Positions 9,559-22,147 are shown, numbered from the stretch's first letter. The stretch is DNA of 64,000 nucleotides from Glycine soja (GCF_004193775.1 NC_041016.1:37101334-37165333); one strand, 5' to 3'. Notes: generated from the sequence alone by a model not told the origin. A program made the numbers and translations.

Positions 9559-10225
9559 CTGGGAGATCCCCAGATTCATGTTTTTCTTTCGTATTTCTTT
9601 TATCATTTTTTTTTATGTTATGTTATTGTTTTGACTTGAGAGACTAATGTTTGTTTTTGTTGTTTCGATTGTCATTTGTACAGCGCATACATTTTTGTTT
9701 GGATTGTTGCGTTAGTGTTTATATATATTTACTATCAATGATGTTTGAAGTTCTGGAACCGTGTAGAGTTCTTCGTTTAGGAACATCGTCCAAAAAAAAT
9801 ATGTAAAACAAACAAAAATCATGATAAAAATAAAAATAGAAAAGAAAAAAAATGAAATGGAAAAAGAGCAAATAAAGAAAAAGAGAGCAAATAAGGAAAA
9901 AGAAAGCAAGTAAGGAAAAAAGATGGAAAAAAGCAAAATAAGTTGTCTAGCTGAAAAACCGACATGCTTTTGAAAAGAGATGACTTCCAACTTTTCTTTG
10001 AAAAAATTCATTGATCATAACCCATTTTTGAAAAAAAATGTGTATACACCTGAAGGGTGAATGCTGTGAAAATTTTCCCGGACGCCCGAAATGGACTCGG
10101 GTGAATGCACAAATTTATAAAAGAACATATTTTGGAAACATTGGGTTGATTTAAAATAGAGGAAATGAATCCTGAGCCCTAGCATCACATGACCATAAAA
10201 ATTTGACATTTGAGAGTCCGCATAG
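9559..10225 (+). other. start of element B 3' UTR
   Basis: Noncoding. It holds an A-rich run of AAAGAAAAAG-type repeats (9785-9945), then the conserved block (9955-10225) that also opens the A and G 3' UTRs. It is interrupted at 10226 by a solo LTR; the direct repeat CATAG (10221-10225) is the left copy of the target duplication. Confidence 0.7.
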
Positions 10226-11389
10226 TGATGTGCCATCATTTTCTTCTATTTTCTAAACCCTTTTTGCACCATTTTAATTATTGATTGGTCTTAATTGTCA
10301 ATTAATTAGGCAGTTTTATTATTTGGGCCCATTCAGCTAATTTGATGTTTTTAATCTAATTTCAGGAATTAATGAAGCATTGGGCTTGAATCTAGCATTG
10401 GGCTTGAATCTAGAATTGGGCTTGGACTTGAAGAGGGCAGACTAATTTATTCTATAAAATTAGATCTTATCTTATCTAGATATTATTTAGATTTGATCTC
10501 ATCTAGATATTATTTCATCTAGATCTTATCTTATCTTATCTTATCTAGATTTGATTTGATTTTACTTATGGGCTTGGATTTAAAACATATTTGTAAGCTT
10601 TGGGGCTGAAAAAAACTATATAACAGCACCAAGGTTCTAGTTTAGCCCCCCCCCCCCTCTCTCCCTCGCGGGAGACTTTCTCTCTCTCTCCTCTCTCTCT
10701 TCTATTTTTCGTTTTTAGTTTTAGTCTCTCTTCTCTTTCTCTTTTATTTTCGTTTTTTTTCAATTCCAGTTCAGACTTTTAGTTTTATCAATAAAATTTC
10801 ATTCTCTATTTGATTAATGGAAGGCTAAGTCCGCAGCGTTGTTTTCCCTTGAGGATCAAGCACAGTTCTCTTTGAGGTTCTATTATTACTGTTAAATTCT
10901 GTTTAGTTTTTCCTCTTCACTAATTACTTTGAATTTGTTGCTTTTAATTCATGCATGCTTAGTGCTTGATTAATTGTCTCTGCGCTTAATTTACGTTCAT
11001 GCTTAATGATCGTTTATGAGTAATTGGTGTATGTGATGCTTAATCACATAATGAATGCCTTATGTTGAATTTCGCTTAGTAATTTAATTTAGGGTTGGAT
11101 TAAGTGGTTAAACTGATAAAGGATAAACTCTCGTAACCTAGGATAAGAGACTTGCTTGTGAATCAAGGGGAAGCAACGTGTTTTAATTCTGATATTTTCT
11201 AATTCACATATATTCGCTGTTTAATTTACAAAAGCAAACAACCCCCCCCCCCCCCCCATCGTTACTGTTACTGTTACTGCAAGTATATTATGAACATTTG
11301 GCTTGTCACTGCTCGTTGGGAAACGACCTAGGATCACTTCCTAGTTACTGCATTTTCATGTTTATTTGATTCGGGTACGGCCTCGATCA
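10226..11389 (+). mobile_element. solo LTR, 1164 bp, target duplication CATAG
   Basis: The insert begins TGATGTGCCATC and ends CCTCGATCA. It is bounded by CATAG at 10221-10225 and 11390-11394. The uninterrupted block in elements A (about 230-300) and G (about 40680-40740) gives the empty site. It contains a polypyrimidine region, TATATAAC near 10617 and C homopolymers (about 10647 and 11243). There is no internal coding region, so the element was removed by LTR-LTR recombination. The family is different from its host; superfamily not determined. Confidence 0.93.
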
Positions 11390-11394
11390 CATAG

Positions 11395-12540
11395 ATGCAT
11401 GCATGACCAGTTTTGCATAAAATTTCCAAATCATCATTTTTGCATTTGTGTCATGGAAATAATGTGGGGCATCCCTTTTATCCTTGAACCAAACCAAACC
11501 CCGCCATGTATCATGCCTAGTCATTCTACAAGTCTTGAGCCAAAATCCTGACTCACCATAAACCTTGACCCAGGGTGAGAATGTCAATCCTTACCCTCGG
11601 AAGCAAAAAAGAAGGAAAGGAAATTTCCAATCAAAGAAAGAAAAAAAAGGGAAAGGAAATTTCCAATCAAAGAGAAAGCAAAAAGGAAAGAAAGGAAATT
11701 CCCAACCAAAGAGTGGGAGAAAGCAAAAAGAAAAGAAAGAAAATTCCCAACCAAAGAATGGGAGAAAGTAAAAAAGGGAAGGAAAGAAAGTTCCTGATCA
11801 AAGAAACTAGAAGAAATGTGCAGAAAGGTCTTTTTGACCAGACAATATCTGAACAATATAGAATTGTCACCAAATGAACAAAAGAAAGAAAAGGAAACCA
11901 TAACCTAAAAGTGGTCTTCTCCCTTTGATTACCAACCAAAATCTTGTGCGTCGGTGACTTGCTCGCCTCGCGTCAAACAAAAATAGAAAAGGAAAAGCCA
12001 AAACACACAAAAGCCAAAAAACCCACCAAAAGAACCCGTTTCCAAGGGAAGTCCTATTGATCCATGATCACGCATGTAATCTTTGATTTGATAGGAAATG
12101 ATTTGCAAAGTCAAGTCATGACATATCTATGGTTCGGAATTAGGATGAAACACTTACCTGTGCGAGATTGATACACTTTGAGTGATTTTCTTCTATTTTT
12201 GTCGAACCCAGTGTTTCCTCTAAATGGTCATTTAGAAACAAAATGCTAACATCCAAAATCTCATTTATGGTTATGGGGGATTCCATCAGCAGACTCTCCT
12301 TCCCTGGTAGACGCATTGTTTGTCACTCAAAAAAGCATATGTTTCTCTAATCAGTTGGAATATTTGTCTCTTTGCTAAAGCATGTTTGCATTCTAGTGGA
12401 GAAAACACCGAGACTTTTTCAAGTCTCACAAGTTATCTAGAACTATGTAGGTCTGAGTTCCTCATTGGAGGATACGTAGGAGCAAGAGCCTTGCTTTTGT
12501 CGGCCGCCCCACAAGATCTGTCATACTGACCCTGAGGTCA
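11395..12540 (+). other. element B 3' UTR, continued
   Basis: Noncoding block colinear with 280-1420 of element A. It includes the purine-rich minisatellite (11600-11790) and the CTACGTA-type hairpin module (12441-12510), in which the left arm is changed to CTATGTA. Confidence 0.75.
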
Positions 12541-13195
12541 TGTGACATGCGGAGACAAAATTTGGTCATTCCGCACCCCTTTGCCATTCAGACACAGTCG
12601 TGTCCGATGGCGCGCAGAGACAAAATTTGGTCATTCTGCACCCTTTGTCATCCAGAGGCGGCGGGCCCGATGACATGCGGAGACAAAATTTGGTCATTCC
12701 GCACCCCTTTGCCATTCAGACACAGTCGTGTCCGATGGCGCGCAGAGACAAAATTTGGTCATTCTGCACCCTTTGTCATCCAGAGGCGGCGGGCCCGATG
12801 ACATGCGGAGACAAAATTTGGTCATTCCGCACCCCTTTGCCATTCAGACACAGTCGTGTCCGATGGCGCGCAGAGACAAAATTTGGTCATTCTGCACCCT
12901 TTGTCATCCAGAGGCGGCGGGCCCGATGACATGCGGACACAAAATTTGGTCATTCTGCACCCCTTTGTCATTCAGACACAATCGTGTCCGATGGCGCGCA
13001 GAGACAAAATTTGGTCATTCTGCACCCTTTGTCATCCAAAGGCGGCGGGCCCGATGACATGCGGAGACAAAATTTAGTCATTCTGCACCCCTTTGCCATT
13101 CAGACACAGTCGTGTCCGATGGCGCGTAGAGACAAAATTTGGTCATTCTGCACCCTTTGTCATCCAGAGGCGGCGGGCCCGATGACATGCGGAGA
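12541..13195 (+). repeat. 128-bp tandem array of hairpins (element B)
   Basis: Five units of 128 bp. Each has four stems in series: GCGGA/TCCGC, GCCAT/ATGGC (with inner GACAC/GTGTC), GCAGA/TCTGC and TGTCATC/GATGACA. The GCCAT subunit replaces the TATCATC subunit of element A, so the array has diverged in sequence but kept its hairpin plan. Some units have TCTGC opposite GCGGA, which still pairs by G-U. Confidence 0.92.
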
Positions 13196-13495
13196 TTTAC
13201 ATCATCTTCCGCGCTCACAAGATCTGTCATACTGACTTGAGTCACGCTGACGGGCGGAAATACCCGAGTGGTTATCCGTATAAACATTCTTTTGCTATCT
13301 GTAAGACAGAACGCTTGATAGCATGCAGAGACTGATATCGTCTTCTGCACCTTTTGTTCCCTCGGGAACAACAAGTCATTTGCATGCGGAGATTTTATGG
13401 TCACCCGCGACTCTCGTCAATCGAGAGGAACGAAATTAGTGTCTTATCTTTACTTTCCTTTTATCTCCAATAAAAGACAAGTAAAGAGGGGCAAC
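13196..13495 (+). promoter_or_regulatory. hairpin block and polypurine tract of element B
   Basis: Same order as in A: TGCTATC/GATAGCA, GCAGA...TCTGC, TTGTTCC/GGAACAA (here with loop CTCG), CTCTCG/CGAGAG, then the PPT hairpin with AAGTAAAGAGGGG at 13479-13491. Only one copy of the LTR 5' end occurs here, unlike A and G. Confidence 0.75.
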
Positions 13496-15147
13496 TGTCA
13501 TACCCTAATTTCGTCCGGGGACCTTTGCTTGATGACATGCGACCTTTGTTTGGTCCTTGTAAGGTGCTTGGCACCCATCATTAGGCAATTTGTGAAATTC
13601 CGGGACATGCCGAAAAACAAAAGAAAATATTGATGCACAATCCGTAAAGGTTCTGTGACACACCGGAAATCAAATGGAAGCATCGTTGCACAATTAGTGA
13701 GGTTCCGTAACATTCCGTAAGTCAAAAAGGGGATGATTATGTAATCCGCAAGGTTCCGTAACAATACGGAAAGAAAACAAGTATCGTTACGAAATTCATA
13801 AGTTTCCGTAACTTTACGAAAAAAGAATCACCAAAAAAAAGCAGAGGGGGTGTACTTAGTAAAAATGGGGGTGCAAATAGCAACCAGGCCCACTTGGGCC
13901 CTCCAGAAGATTCCTCCAGAATGCTGTTGCTTCTGGAGGAAGCAACCTGGCTCGCCTGGGCGAGCTGGGCGGCAACCATCTCCCCTATTTTGCTATAAAT
14001 AGGGGAGGAAGTGAAGAAGAAAAGGGTTCAGCCCCTTAGGCACTTCTCTCTCTTTCGAATTTGCTTGGAAAAATTGTTTCCGTGAAGAAAATCTAAGCCG
14101 AGGCGCTTCCGAAACGTTTCCGTAACGTTTCCCGTGAGGACTTTCGCAAAGGTTTTGACCGTTCTTCGACGTTCTTCATTCGTTCTTCATCATTCTTCGA
14201 TCTTCAACGGGTAAGTACCTCGAACCAAGCTTTTTGATTCATTCTATGTACCCATGGTGGTCCACATTGTGTTTTGTGTATTTCTATTCTCGTTTCGTTT
14301 ACTTTTTATACCCCCTCTTGACGTGCTTAAGCCATTTTACTTAAGTCATTTCTCGCTTAACTTAAAAATAAAATAAATTTCCACCGAACGTTTGATTTGT
14401 ATTATCCGTTAACTTCGGTTAAAATGAATTCCGACCGTTCGGTCGTGCCGTAACCACGTTGGAAATCAAAAAGAGATAAAATAATAATATAAAAACAAAA
14501 ATATACCTTTTAGTAAAATAAAGCGGAAAATCAATCGGACATTTTCTCTTTGGGATTTCTCATTCTTAATTGAATTGACTAATAACTAAGGTGAAACTAA
14601 GGCTAAAATCAACTCGCCTAGTCAAGCTCGTCCACAAAAATAGGTTTTTGAAGTTTGTCATTTCAATTTCTCACTAAGTAAAAATGGATCATTTTCAAGG
14701 TCCAACGCCTTAAAATGATCACCTCTTAAAGTAAAAAAGAATCACTTGATGAGAAAGAACTACGTAGGTCTGATTTCCTCATCGCAAATTGAGGAATACG
14801 TAGGAGCAAAGGGAAACACCCTTGTCGACCACAAAAAGAGAAAAATATAAAAAGGGTATAGAGGATATAGAGACATAAAAAGGGAACATAAAAAATCAAA
14901 GTCATGTTTGCACATTCGATTAAAGGCTTCCGTCCCTTGGGACGGACGTTCGGGATGCTAATACCTTCCCCGTGCGTAAACACAACTCCCGAACCTTTCA
15001 CTTAAAAGTTCGTAGACCGCATCTTTTCCGGTTTTTCCGATGTTTTCCTCAAATAAACGTTGGTGGCGACTCCGCGCGTATTCCTTTCGTGGAACACGCA
15101 TCCCGCGAGTCATGCGTCGCCCTCCCACCGAAGGGTAGGTTGCGACA
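13496..15147 (+). mobile_element. 3' LTR of element B
   Basis: 1652 bp, TGTCATACCC to GGTTGCGACA, preceded by the polypurine tract. TATAAATA is at 13994-14001 within the conserved inverted repeat; the donor-like GGGTAAGT is near 14209. The right flank is minus-strand ORF1 coding sequence of element C, so B inserted into C. Confidence 0.93.
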
Positions 15148-16931
15148 CTAGTTATATGGGCCATTAAGTCTATCATATGCTGACAATAGCTGAGAAGTCC
15201 GTGGATCTCCTCAGGAGCGGAGTAGGTGTCCGCCATTGCTTTGGCCTTGGCTAGCAATCGGGGAAGTTCTTGACTCTCGTTCAAGGTAAAAGCAAATCGG
15301 TCCATCCACATGGTTGCCTCTTGGTGTAACGAGTCGATCACCCTTCCTCTAGTCTCCTTTTCCGCGTACACTTGGGCATACTCGTCCGCCACCCTATGCT
15401 CGTGGGTCATGGCTAGACTTAGTTCCTCTTGGTACTTGCTGATGATGACTAACATGTTGGTCTCTGTCTCGCATAAACGCTAAGACAAACTTCTCTTGGA
15501 CCTCGATCAAGCCTTCAACTCATCCTGTATACCCGCGATTGGTCCCTTTCCTCCCTCCGGAGTTTAAGCTCGTTGTTACTACCCCACAGAGCCCTCTTGG
15601 TCTCTTGTTCCAAGGCCTTGGTGGTAGCTACATTTACATCCCTCAGTTCGGAATTCTCCTTTCGGATCCTAAGAGCCACTGATTTGAACTTTTCTTTGAC
15701 TGTTTAAGCTTGCTCGAGTTCTGTCCTAAGAGCCTACACCTCTTCGTCTTCCTCCGCTGCCTCAACTTCCTCCCTTTTAGCGATTCTCAAACTTGGGAGC
15801 CAATCCAAACCTTGCACGTGGGCTTTCAACCACTCACGGTAGCCACCAATGGGCCCACTGCCTCTGAGCTCTTTGTCATTCTTTTGTACCACCTCCCATG
15901 CCTTGCGGACCTTCTGAAGTGTCTCCATGTTGGTCTTATTGAATCCTCGTGAAATGATAGGTGCGAGCTCTTCCTCTAGTGGTGCCCCTTTCATCAGGTA
16001 GCCAAGTTTCCTTATCGCAAGAATGGGATTCTAATTGATGCAACCCCTTGTCCCCATCAAGGGAACATTCAGAAATCCTCCGCACGAGATATGAACTCCG
16101 GTTCTTCCTTCTTTCCATCGAGGGAACCAGTTGACAGATGCTCCTTCTCTGTTTGCTAAGATTTGGTCCCAATTCGCCCTTCCTTTCTCTGTGCATGAAC
16201 GGTGGCTTTCTAACGGGCAGGCATGCCTCACCTCCTGGCAAAAAAGGTGTGAAACCAACCATACATAAAGAGCTGGAGTACAGCAAACAATCCTTGTATT
16301 ACTCTTTTCACATCTTCGGTTGAAGGTGTCATATAGATCGGCTAGCATAGCGACAACCGGGCTTTCCTTGTGGTTATGATAGGTGAGAAAAGCGTCGATC
16401 GCTGCCAGGTCCACCAACCCATCCACGTTCGGAAAGAGGACTCCCCTGAAAATCAACAGCGCGAGAATGTCTATGAACGGGGCCCATTTGCCTTTACCTT
16501 CCAAGATTCTTGCTTTTGCCTCCAAATATTTTCTCGGTATTCCAACCACCCCATTTTCAACTTGCTTCCTGTGGTCTAATTCCTGCGCCGAGATTTGGAC
16601 TATCTTGGAAATTCTAGCTAATGAGGGATAGAACCCTGAGAAGAGGTATGGTTTCCTTCCTTCTAGAGGGCATCCTAGGATCTCTTCAAATTCTTCTACC
16701 AAAGGTGAAGCACCTCAACGGATGATCATAATACTGGGCGAGGGAGGCAATGGTCTCTGTAGAGACTTCTACCATGGCTAGGTCCCAGATTTTACCGTAA
16801 GCTTTGTGAAAAGCTTGCCGCTGGAGCTGACCCATCAACTGCCCTAACTCTTTTAGACTGGTGATCCCTAGGCTCTTGACCTTGACTTGATAGAACCTCT
16901 TTTTAAGCGAAGGCATTCGACTTGATCCCAT
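15148..16931 (-). pseudogene. ORF1 of element C (DUF7745-like protein with coiled-coil tail), broken
   Basis: Read on the minus strand from ATG at 16931 the sequence encodes MGSSRMPSLKKRFYQVK, a globular region with the phrases LFPNVDGLVDLAAIDAF and RIVCCTPALYVWLVSHLF, and a long Glu/Lys-rich coiled coil ending SAPEEIHGLLSYCQHMIDL. This resembles the plant DUF7745 family and sits at the ORF1 position, between 5' LTR and gag, described for Ogre elements. Function unknown. Several frameshifts and stops break it, and the LTR of B cuts it at 15147. The same protein is found in G (31380-33248) and N (63276-64000). Confidence 0.8.
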
Positions 16932-17870
16932 GTTTTACTAAAGTGAACAAAAATCGGCGCGAATCAAAACTCCAACATCTATCATGGGTGGAAATGGATG
17001 AATGCATAAAGAAATGCATATGACATAGATGCAATTTGGGAGCCCGGGAAATTGTCTCCTTCTTAGATACAACATCTTGCGGTAGCAAAGTGCCCGACGT
17101 ATGTATTTAAGAAGGTGGCACGGACCCTCCGTTGGTTTGACAAAGAGAGGGGACCAAAACAGAATCCGTGTGTGATGCATATGCGAATGGCGCAACACGG
17201 GAATGTACAGTATGACAATATTCACAAAATATAAGCAAAAGGGTACGTGACACTTATGCATGGCAGTGTGAAAAAATGGCACGCAGCGTGTCCGCTTCGT
17301 GCCCCTATTCAAGAGACTTCTACCATGGCTAGGTCCCAGATTTTACCGTAAGCTTTGCGAAAAGCTTGCCGCTGGAGCTGACCCATCAACTGCCCTAACT
17401 CTTTTAGACTGGTGATCCCTAGGCTCTTGACCTTGACTTGATAGAACCTCTTTTTAAGCGAAGGCATTCGACTTGATCCCATGTTTTACTAAAGTGAACA
17501 AAAATCGGCGCGAATCAAAACTCCAACATCTATCATGGGTGGAAATGGATGAATGCATAAAGAAATGCATATGACATAGATGCAATTTACGAATACGGGA
17601 GCCCGGGAAATTGTCTCCTTTTTAGAGACAACGTCTTGGGGTAGCAAAGTGCCCAACGTATGTATTTAAGAAGGTGACACGGACCCTCCGTTGGTTTTCT
17701 AATGAGAGGGAATCAAGACAGAATCCGTGCGTGATGCATATGCGAAAGGCGCAACACGGGAATGTACAGTATGACAATATTCACAAAATATAAGCAAAAG
17801 GGTACGTGACACTTATGCATGGCAGTGTGAAAAAATGGCACGCAGCGTGTCCGCTTCGTGCCCCTATTCA
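16761..17870 (-). repeat. ~550-bp direct duplication at the 5' end of element C
   Basis: Copy 1 (16761-17311) and copy 2 (17312-17870) both start AGAGACTTCTACCATGG and end GCCCCTATTCAAG. The unit spans the first ~56 codons of ORF1 and the leader ahead of it, so a second truncated ORF1 start lies at 17313-17481 on the minus strand. Copy 2 carries a small extra segment (ACGAATAC) absent from copy 1. Confidence 0.85.
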
Positions 17871-18334
17871 AGGGACCTATATGGGAGGGAGCTAACTAGG
17901 CTTTTAGTGATAATTCCCAAGGTGGTCATATCTCTCTTGATGGTCTCTAGAGGTATCATCCCCTTCGAAGAACATATTGCAGCAGTAGGGACTACTAGCA
18001 ACAATATGTTATCAAAGAGAAAAACTCTAGATGAGGGTTCACTGTAACCAAGCAAGTCGAAGACCTAGCATGATCACAGATTCACCTCCACTCCTTATGT
18101 TCCCACGAGCCCGGGTATAGGGCCCTTTTTCAACTCACTGTGCGTGCAAATAGTGTTGGTGTTTGTGTGCATCAAATGAATAAATATTTACCTCATGCAT
18201 ACATTTTAAAACGCACTAAAAGTAACAAAGAGTTTATATACACAAGAACATAAGACAAATAAAGGGAAACCAACAAAGGAGAAAGTCATGATAGAACATT
18301 GCACAAGATTAAATGGCCTAACTCTCTAAAAATT
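17871..18334 (-). other. untranslated leader of element C
   Basis: Lies between the primer-binding site and the duplicated ORF1 start on the minus strand. It is colinear with 30540-31010 of element G. No gene is seen. Confidence 0.6.
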
Positions 18335-18353
18335 GTCACCAGTGGAGTCGCCA
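18335..18353 (-). promoter_or_regulatory. primer-binding site of element C
   Basis: On the minus strand the sequence is TGGCGACTCCACTGGTGAC, two bases inside the LTR end. It matches the site of G at 30515 with one change (GGTGAC for GGGGAC). Ogre-type elements are reported to use tRNA-Arg; the exact tRNA match needs a tRNA sequence comparison. Confidence 0.8.
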
Positions 18354-18355
18354 AC

Positions 18356-19955
18356 TGTCGCAACCTACCCTTCAGCGAGAGGGCGACGCGTGACTCATGG
18401 GTGCATGTTCCAAGAAAGAAATACGCGCGGAGTCGCCACCAACGTTTATTTGAGGAAAACGTCGGAAAAACCGGAAAAGACGTGATCTACGAACTTTATA
18501 GTGAAAGGTTCGGGAGTTGAATTTACGCACGGGGAAGGTATTAGCACCCCACATGTCCGTCACAAGAGACGGCAGCCTTTAATTAAATGTGCAAACATGA
18601 CTTCAATTTTTATGTTCCCTTTTATGTCTTTATTTCTTTTTGTACTTTTTATACTTTTTATCTTTTTGCGGTCAACGAGGGGGTTTCCCTTGCTCCTACG
18701 TATTCCTTAATTGCGATAAGGAAATCAGACCTACGTAGTTCTTTGTGAACAAAATGTTTAGTTAAGTTGTTTTTATCCTTTTTGCAAGATATGTTTTTGT
18801 TGAATGAATGGTTATTTAAGGCGTTGAACCGTTAAACAAACTTTCGATTCTTTTGAAAATGAGAGAAGACATTAAGGCATTGGACCATTTAATGTTCTCT
18901 TTATTTTTGAAAGAGGTAATAAAGCTACATATTGATTTTAGCCCTTAGTTTCACTTTGGTTATTAATCGATTCGATTAAGAAAGAGAAATCCCAAAGGAA
19001 AATGTCCGATTGATTTTTTTGATTTATTTTACTAAAAGATATTTTTTATTATTATATTATTATTTTACCTCTTTTTGGTTTCCAACGTGGTTACGACATC
19101 ACCGAACGGTCGGATTTCATTTTAAACGAAATTAACGGATATTACAATTCAAACGATCGGTGGAAATTTATTTTATTTTTTATTTAGGCGAGAAAATGAC
19201 TTAAGCAAATGACTGAAGCACGTCAAAAGGGGGTACGGAAAGTAAATGAAACGAGAATAAATGTACACAAAACAAATGGGGACCACCACAGGTACATAGA
19301 ATGAATTGAAAAGCTCGATTTGGAAACTTACCCGTTGAAGAACGAAGAACGGATGAAGAACGGTGAATAACGGAGGAAAATCTTTACGGATTTGCTTACG
19401 GAAACATCTCAGAAGCGTTACAGAAGCACCTCGGCTTGGATTTTCTTCACAGAAACAATTTTTTTTCACCCAAAATAGCTGAAATACATCATCAGGGGGA
19501 TCCAGGACCCTTAGAACCCCTTCAGCCTATTTAAAGGAAAAAGGGAGAGGAGGTTGCCGCCCAGCTCGCCCAGGCGAGCTTGGTTGCTTCCAACTTAAGC
19601 AAGAAATTGCCCAGATTCAAAAATTACTATTTGCACCCCCATTTTACTAAATACACCCCTTTGCTTTTTTTTTGTGATTCTTTTTTCGTAAAGTTACGGA
19701 AACTTACGAATTTCGTAACGATACTTGTTTTCTTTCCGTAATGTTACGGAACCTTGCGGATTACATAATCATCCCCTTCTGACTTACAGAATGTTACGGA
19801 ACCTCACAAATCGTGCAACGATGCTTCCTTTTGAGTTCCGGCATGTCACGGAACTTCACGAATTGCCTAACAATGGGTGCCAAGTACCTCAAAATGGTCA
19901 AATGAAAGTTGCATGCCACCAAGCAAAGGTCCCCGGACGAAATTAGGGTATGACA
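18356..19955 (-). mobile_element. 5' LTR of element C
   Basis: 1600 bp, bounded on the plus strand by TGTCGCAACC and TAGGGTATGACA, so it reads on the minus strand. Primer-binding site and ORF1 follow at lower coordinates. The upstream flank (19956 on) is another minus-strand LTR cut in its middle, so C inserted into D. The TATA-containing inverted repeat is eroded here (CCTATTTAAAGG-type). Confidence 0.92.
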
Positions 19956-21033
19956 GTACCTTTTATATTTTTTATCTTTTTGTGGTCGACAAGGGTGTTT
20001 CCCTTGCTCCTGCGTATCCCTCGATTGTGATAAGGAAATCAGACCTACGTAGTTCTTTTGTGAACAAAGCGTTTTGGTTAAGTTATTTTTTTTATCCTTT
20101 TTTGCAAGATATGTTTTTATTGAATGAAAGGTCATTTAAGGCGTTGGACCATTAGACAATCTTTCGATTCTTTTTGAAAAGTGAGAAAAACATTAAGGCA
20201 TTGGACCATTAATGATTTCTTTATTTTTGAAAGAGGTAACAATGTTACATATTCATTTTAGGCTTTTTAGAAATCTACACTTAACCAATAAAAGCGGAAA
20301 AGACCATTTCAAGGCGTTGGACCTTTGAAAATGGCTTTTTTAGGTGATGACAAAAGTTTGGTTTATGAATTGATTTTAGCCTTAGTTTCACTTTGGTTAT
20401 TAGTCGATTTGATTTAAGAAAGAGAAATCCCAAAGAAAAACGTCTGATTGATTTTTTGATTTATTTTACTAAAAGATATTTTTTATTATTATATTATTAT
20501 TTTACCTCTTTTTGGTTTCCAACGTGGTTACGGCATGACCGAACGGTCGGATTTCATTTTAACGGAAATTAACGGATATTACAATTCAAATGATCAGTGA
20601 AAATTTATTTTATTTTTTGATTAGGTGAGAAAATGACTTAATAACTGGTTGCTATTTGAACCCTCATTCTTACTAAATACACCCCCTGCCTTTTTTGGTG
20701 ATTCTTTTTCCGTAAAGTTACAGAAACTTACGAATTTCGTAACGATACTTGTTTTCTTTCCGTAATGTTGCGGAACCTTACGGATTACGTAATCATCCCT
20801 TTTTTGCCTTCCAGAACGTTACGGAACTTTACGGATTGCGCACTAACACTTCCTTTTAATTTCTGGCATGTCACGGAACTTCACGGATTGTGCTACAACG
20901 TTTTTCTTTTGGCTTCTGGCATGTCTCGGAACTTCACAAATTTCCTAACCATGGGTGCCAAATACCTCGAAGTGGTCAAACGAGGGTCGCATCCCAACAA
21001 CGGATGGTCCCTGGACGAAATTAGGGTATGACA
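19956..21033 (-). mobile_element. LTR fragment of element D
   Basis: The plus strand runs from GTACCTTTTATA, equivalent to the middle of the C LTR, to TAGGGTATGACA, the 5' end of a minus-strand LTR. The missing part would lie beyond element C. The right flank is a plus-strand LTR (E), so D inserted into E. Several GGTCCAACGCC-loop hairpins occur at 20140-20345. Confidence 0.88.
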
Positions 21034-22147
21034 AGGTCCAACGCCTTAAACGGTCCTCTTTGCCTTTATCGGTTAACATGGACCATTCAAAAGCATAAAA
21101 TCAACCCATAACTTTACCGCTTTTGCAAGAACTACGTAGGTCTTATTTCCTCATCGCAATTGAGGATACGTAGGAGCAAAAACCCTGCTTTTGTCGACCA
21201 CCCCAAGAGATCATTAATGGTCTAACGCCTTAACGTTTCTCTCCTTTCAAAAACCAAGAAATCGTTAATGGTCCAATGTCTTAACGTTTCTCTCCTTTCA
21301 AAAACCAAGAGATCGTTAATGGTCCAACGCCTTAACGTTTCTCTCCTTTCAAAACCAAGAGATTGTTAATGGTCCAATGCCTTAACGTTTCTCTCCTTTC
21401 CAAAAATCAAAAGATCGTTTAATGGTCCAATGCCTTAAACGAATTTTGTTCGGTTAAAATATATATTGCGAAAAAAGATAAAAAAAAAACAATTTAACCA
21501 ACGTTTAGTTCTGCAAGAACTACGTAGGTCTGATTTCCTCATTGCGATTGAGGATACGTAGGAACAAAAGCCCCACTTTTGTTGACCACCCAAAGAGATC
21601 ATTAATGGTCCAACGCCTTAACGTTTCTCTCCTTTCAAAACCAAGAGATCGTCAATGGTCCAACGCCTTAACGTTTCTCTCCTTTCAAAATCAAAAGATC
21701 GTTTAATGGTTCAAAGCCTTAAACGACTTTTGTTCGGTTAAAATATATCTTGCGAAAAAAGATAAAAACAACTTAACCAACATTTAATTCTAAAAGAACT
21801 ATGTAGGTCTGATTTCCTCATCGCAATTGAGGATACGTAGGAGTGAGGGAAACACCCTTGTCGACCACAAAAAGATAAAAAATACAAAAGGCATAAAAAT
21901 ACATAAAAACATAAAAAAGGGAAAATAAAACAAATTGAAGACATGATATTGCACATTTGATTAAAGGCTGTCATCCTTTGTCACGGACGTGTGGGGTGCT
22001 AATACTTTCCCTGTGCGTAAATACAACTCCAGTTTTTCTGATGTTTTCCTCGAATAAATGTTGGTGGCGACTCCGTGCACCTTCCTCCCTTGGAAGACGC
22101 ACCCGTGAGCCCCGCGTCGCCCTCCCGCCAAAGGGTAGGTTGCGACA
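21034..22147 (+). mobile_element. LTR fragment of element E, internally expanded
   Basis: Plus-strand LTR sequence ending GGTTGCGACA; its 5' part was displaced by D. It carries three copies of the CTACGTA hairpin module (about 21129, 21510 and 21799) where other LTRs have one, and two blocks of a short tandem repeat. Its right flank is the N-terminal coding region of the F ORF3. Confidence 0.88.
21205..21730 (+). repeat. tandem GGTCCAACGCC-loop hairpins in the E LTR
   Basis: Two blocks (about 21205-21440 and 21595-21725) repeat a ~55-bp unit: AAGAGATCGTTAATGG, loop TCCAACGCC, CTTAACG, then TTTCTCTCCTTTC. Stems include CGTTAA/TTAACG and TCGTTTAA/TTAAACGA, so an added T on one arm is matched by an added A on the other. 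Confidence 0.8.

Noticed and set aside
12547..13235. Repeated plus-strand frames in the element B array
   Set aside because: Artefact of the 128-bp repeat; no start context and no homology beyond the repeat.
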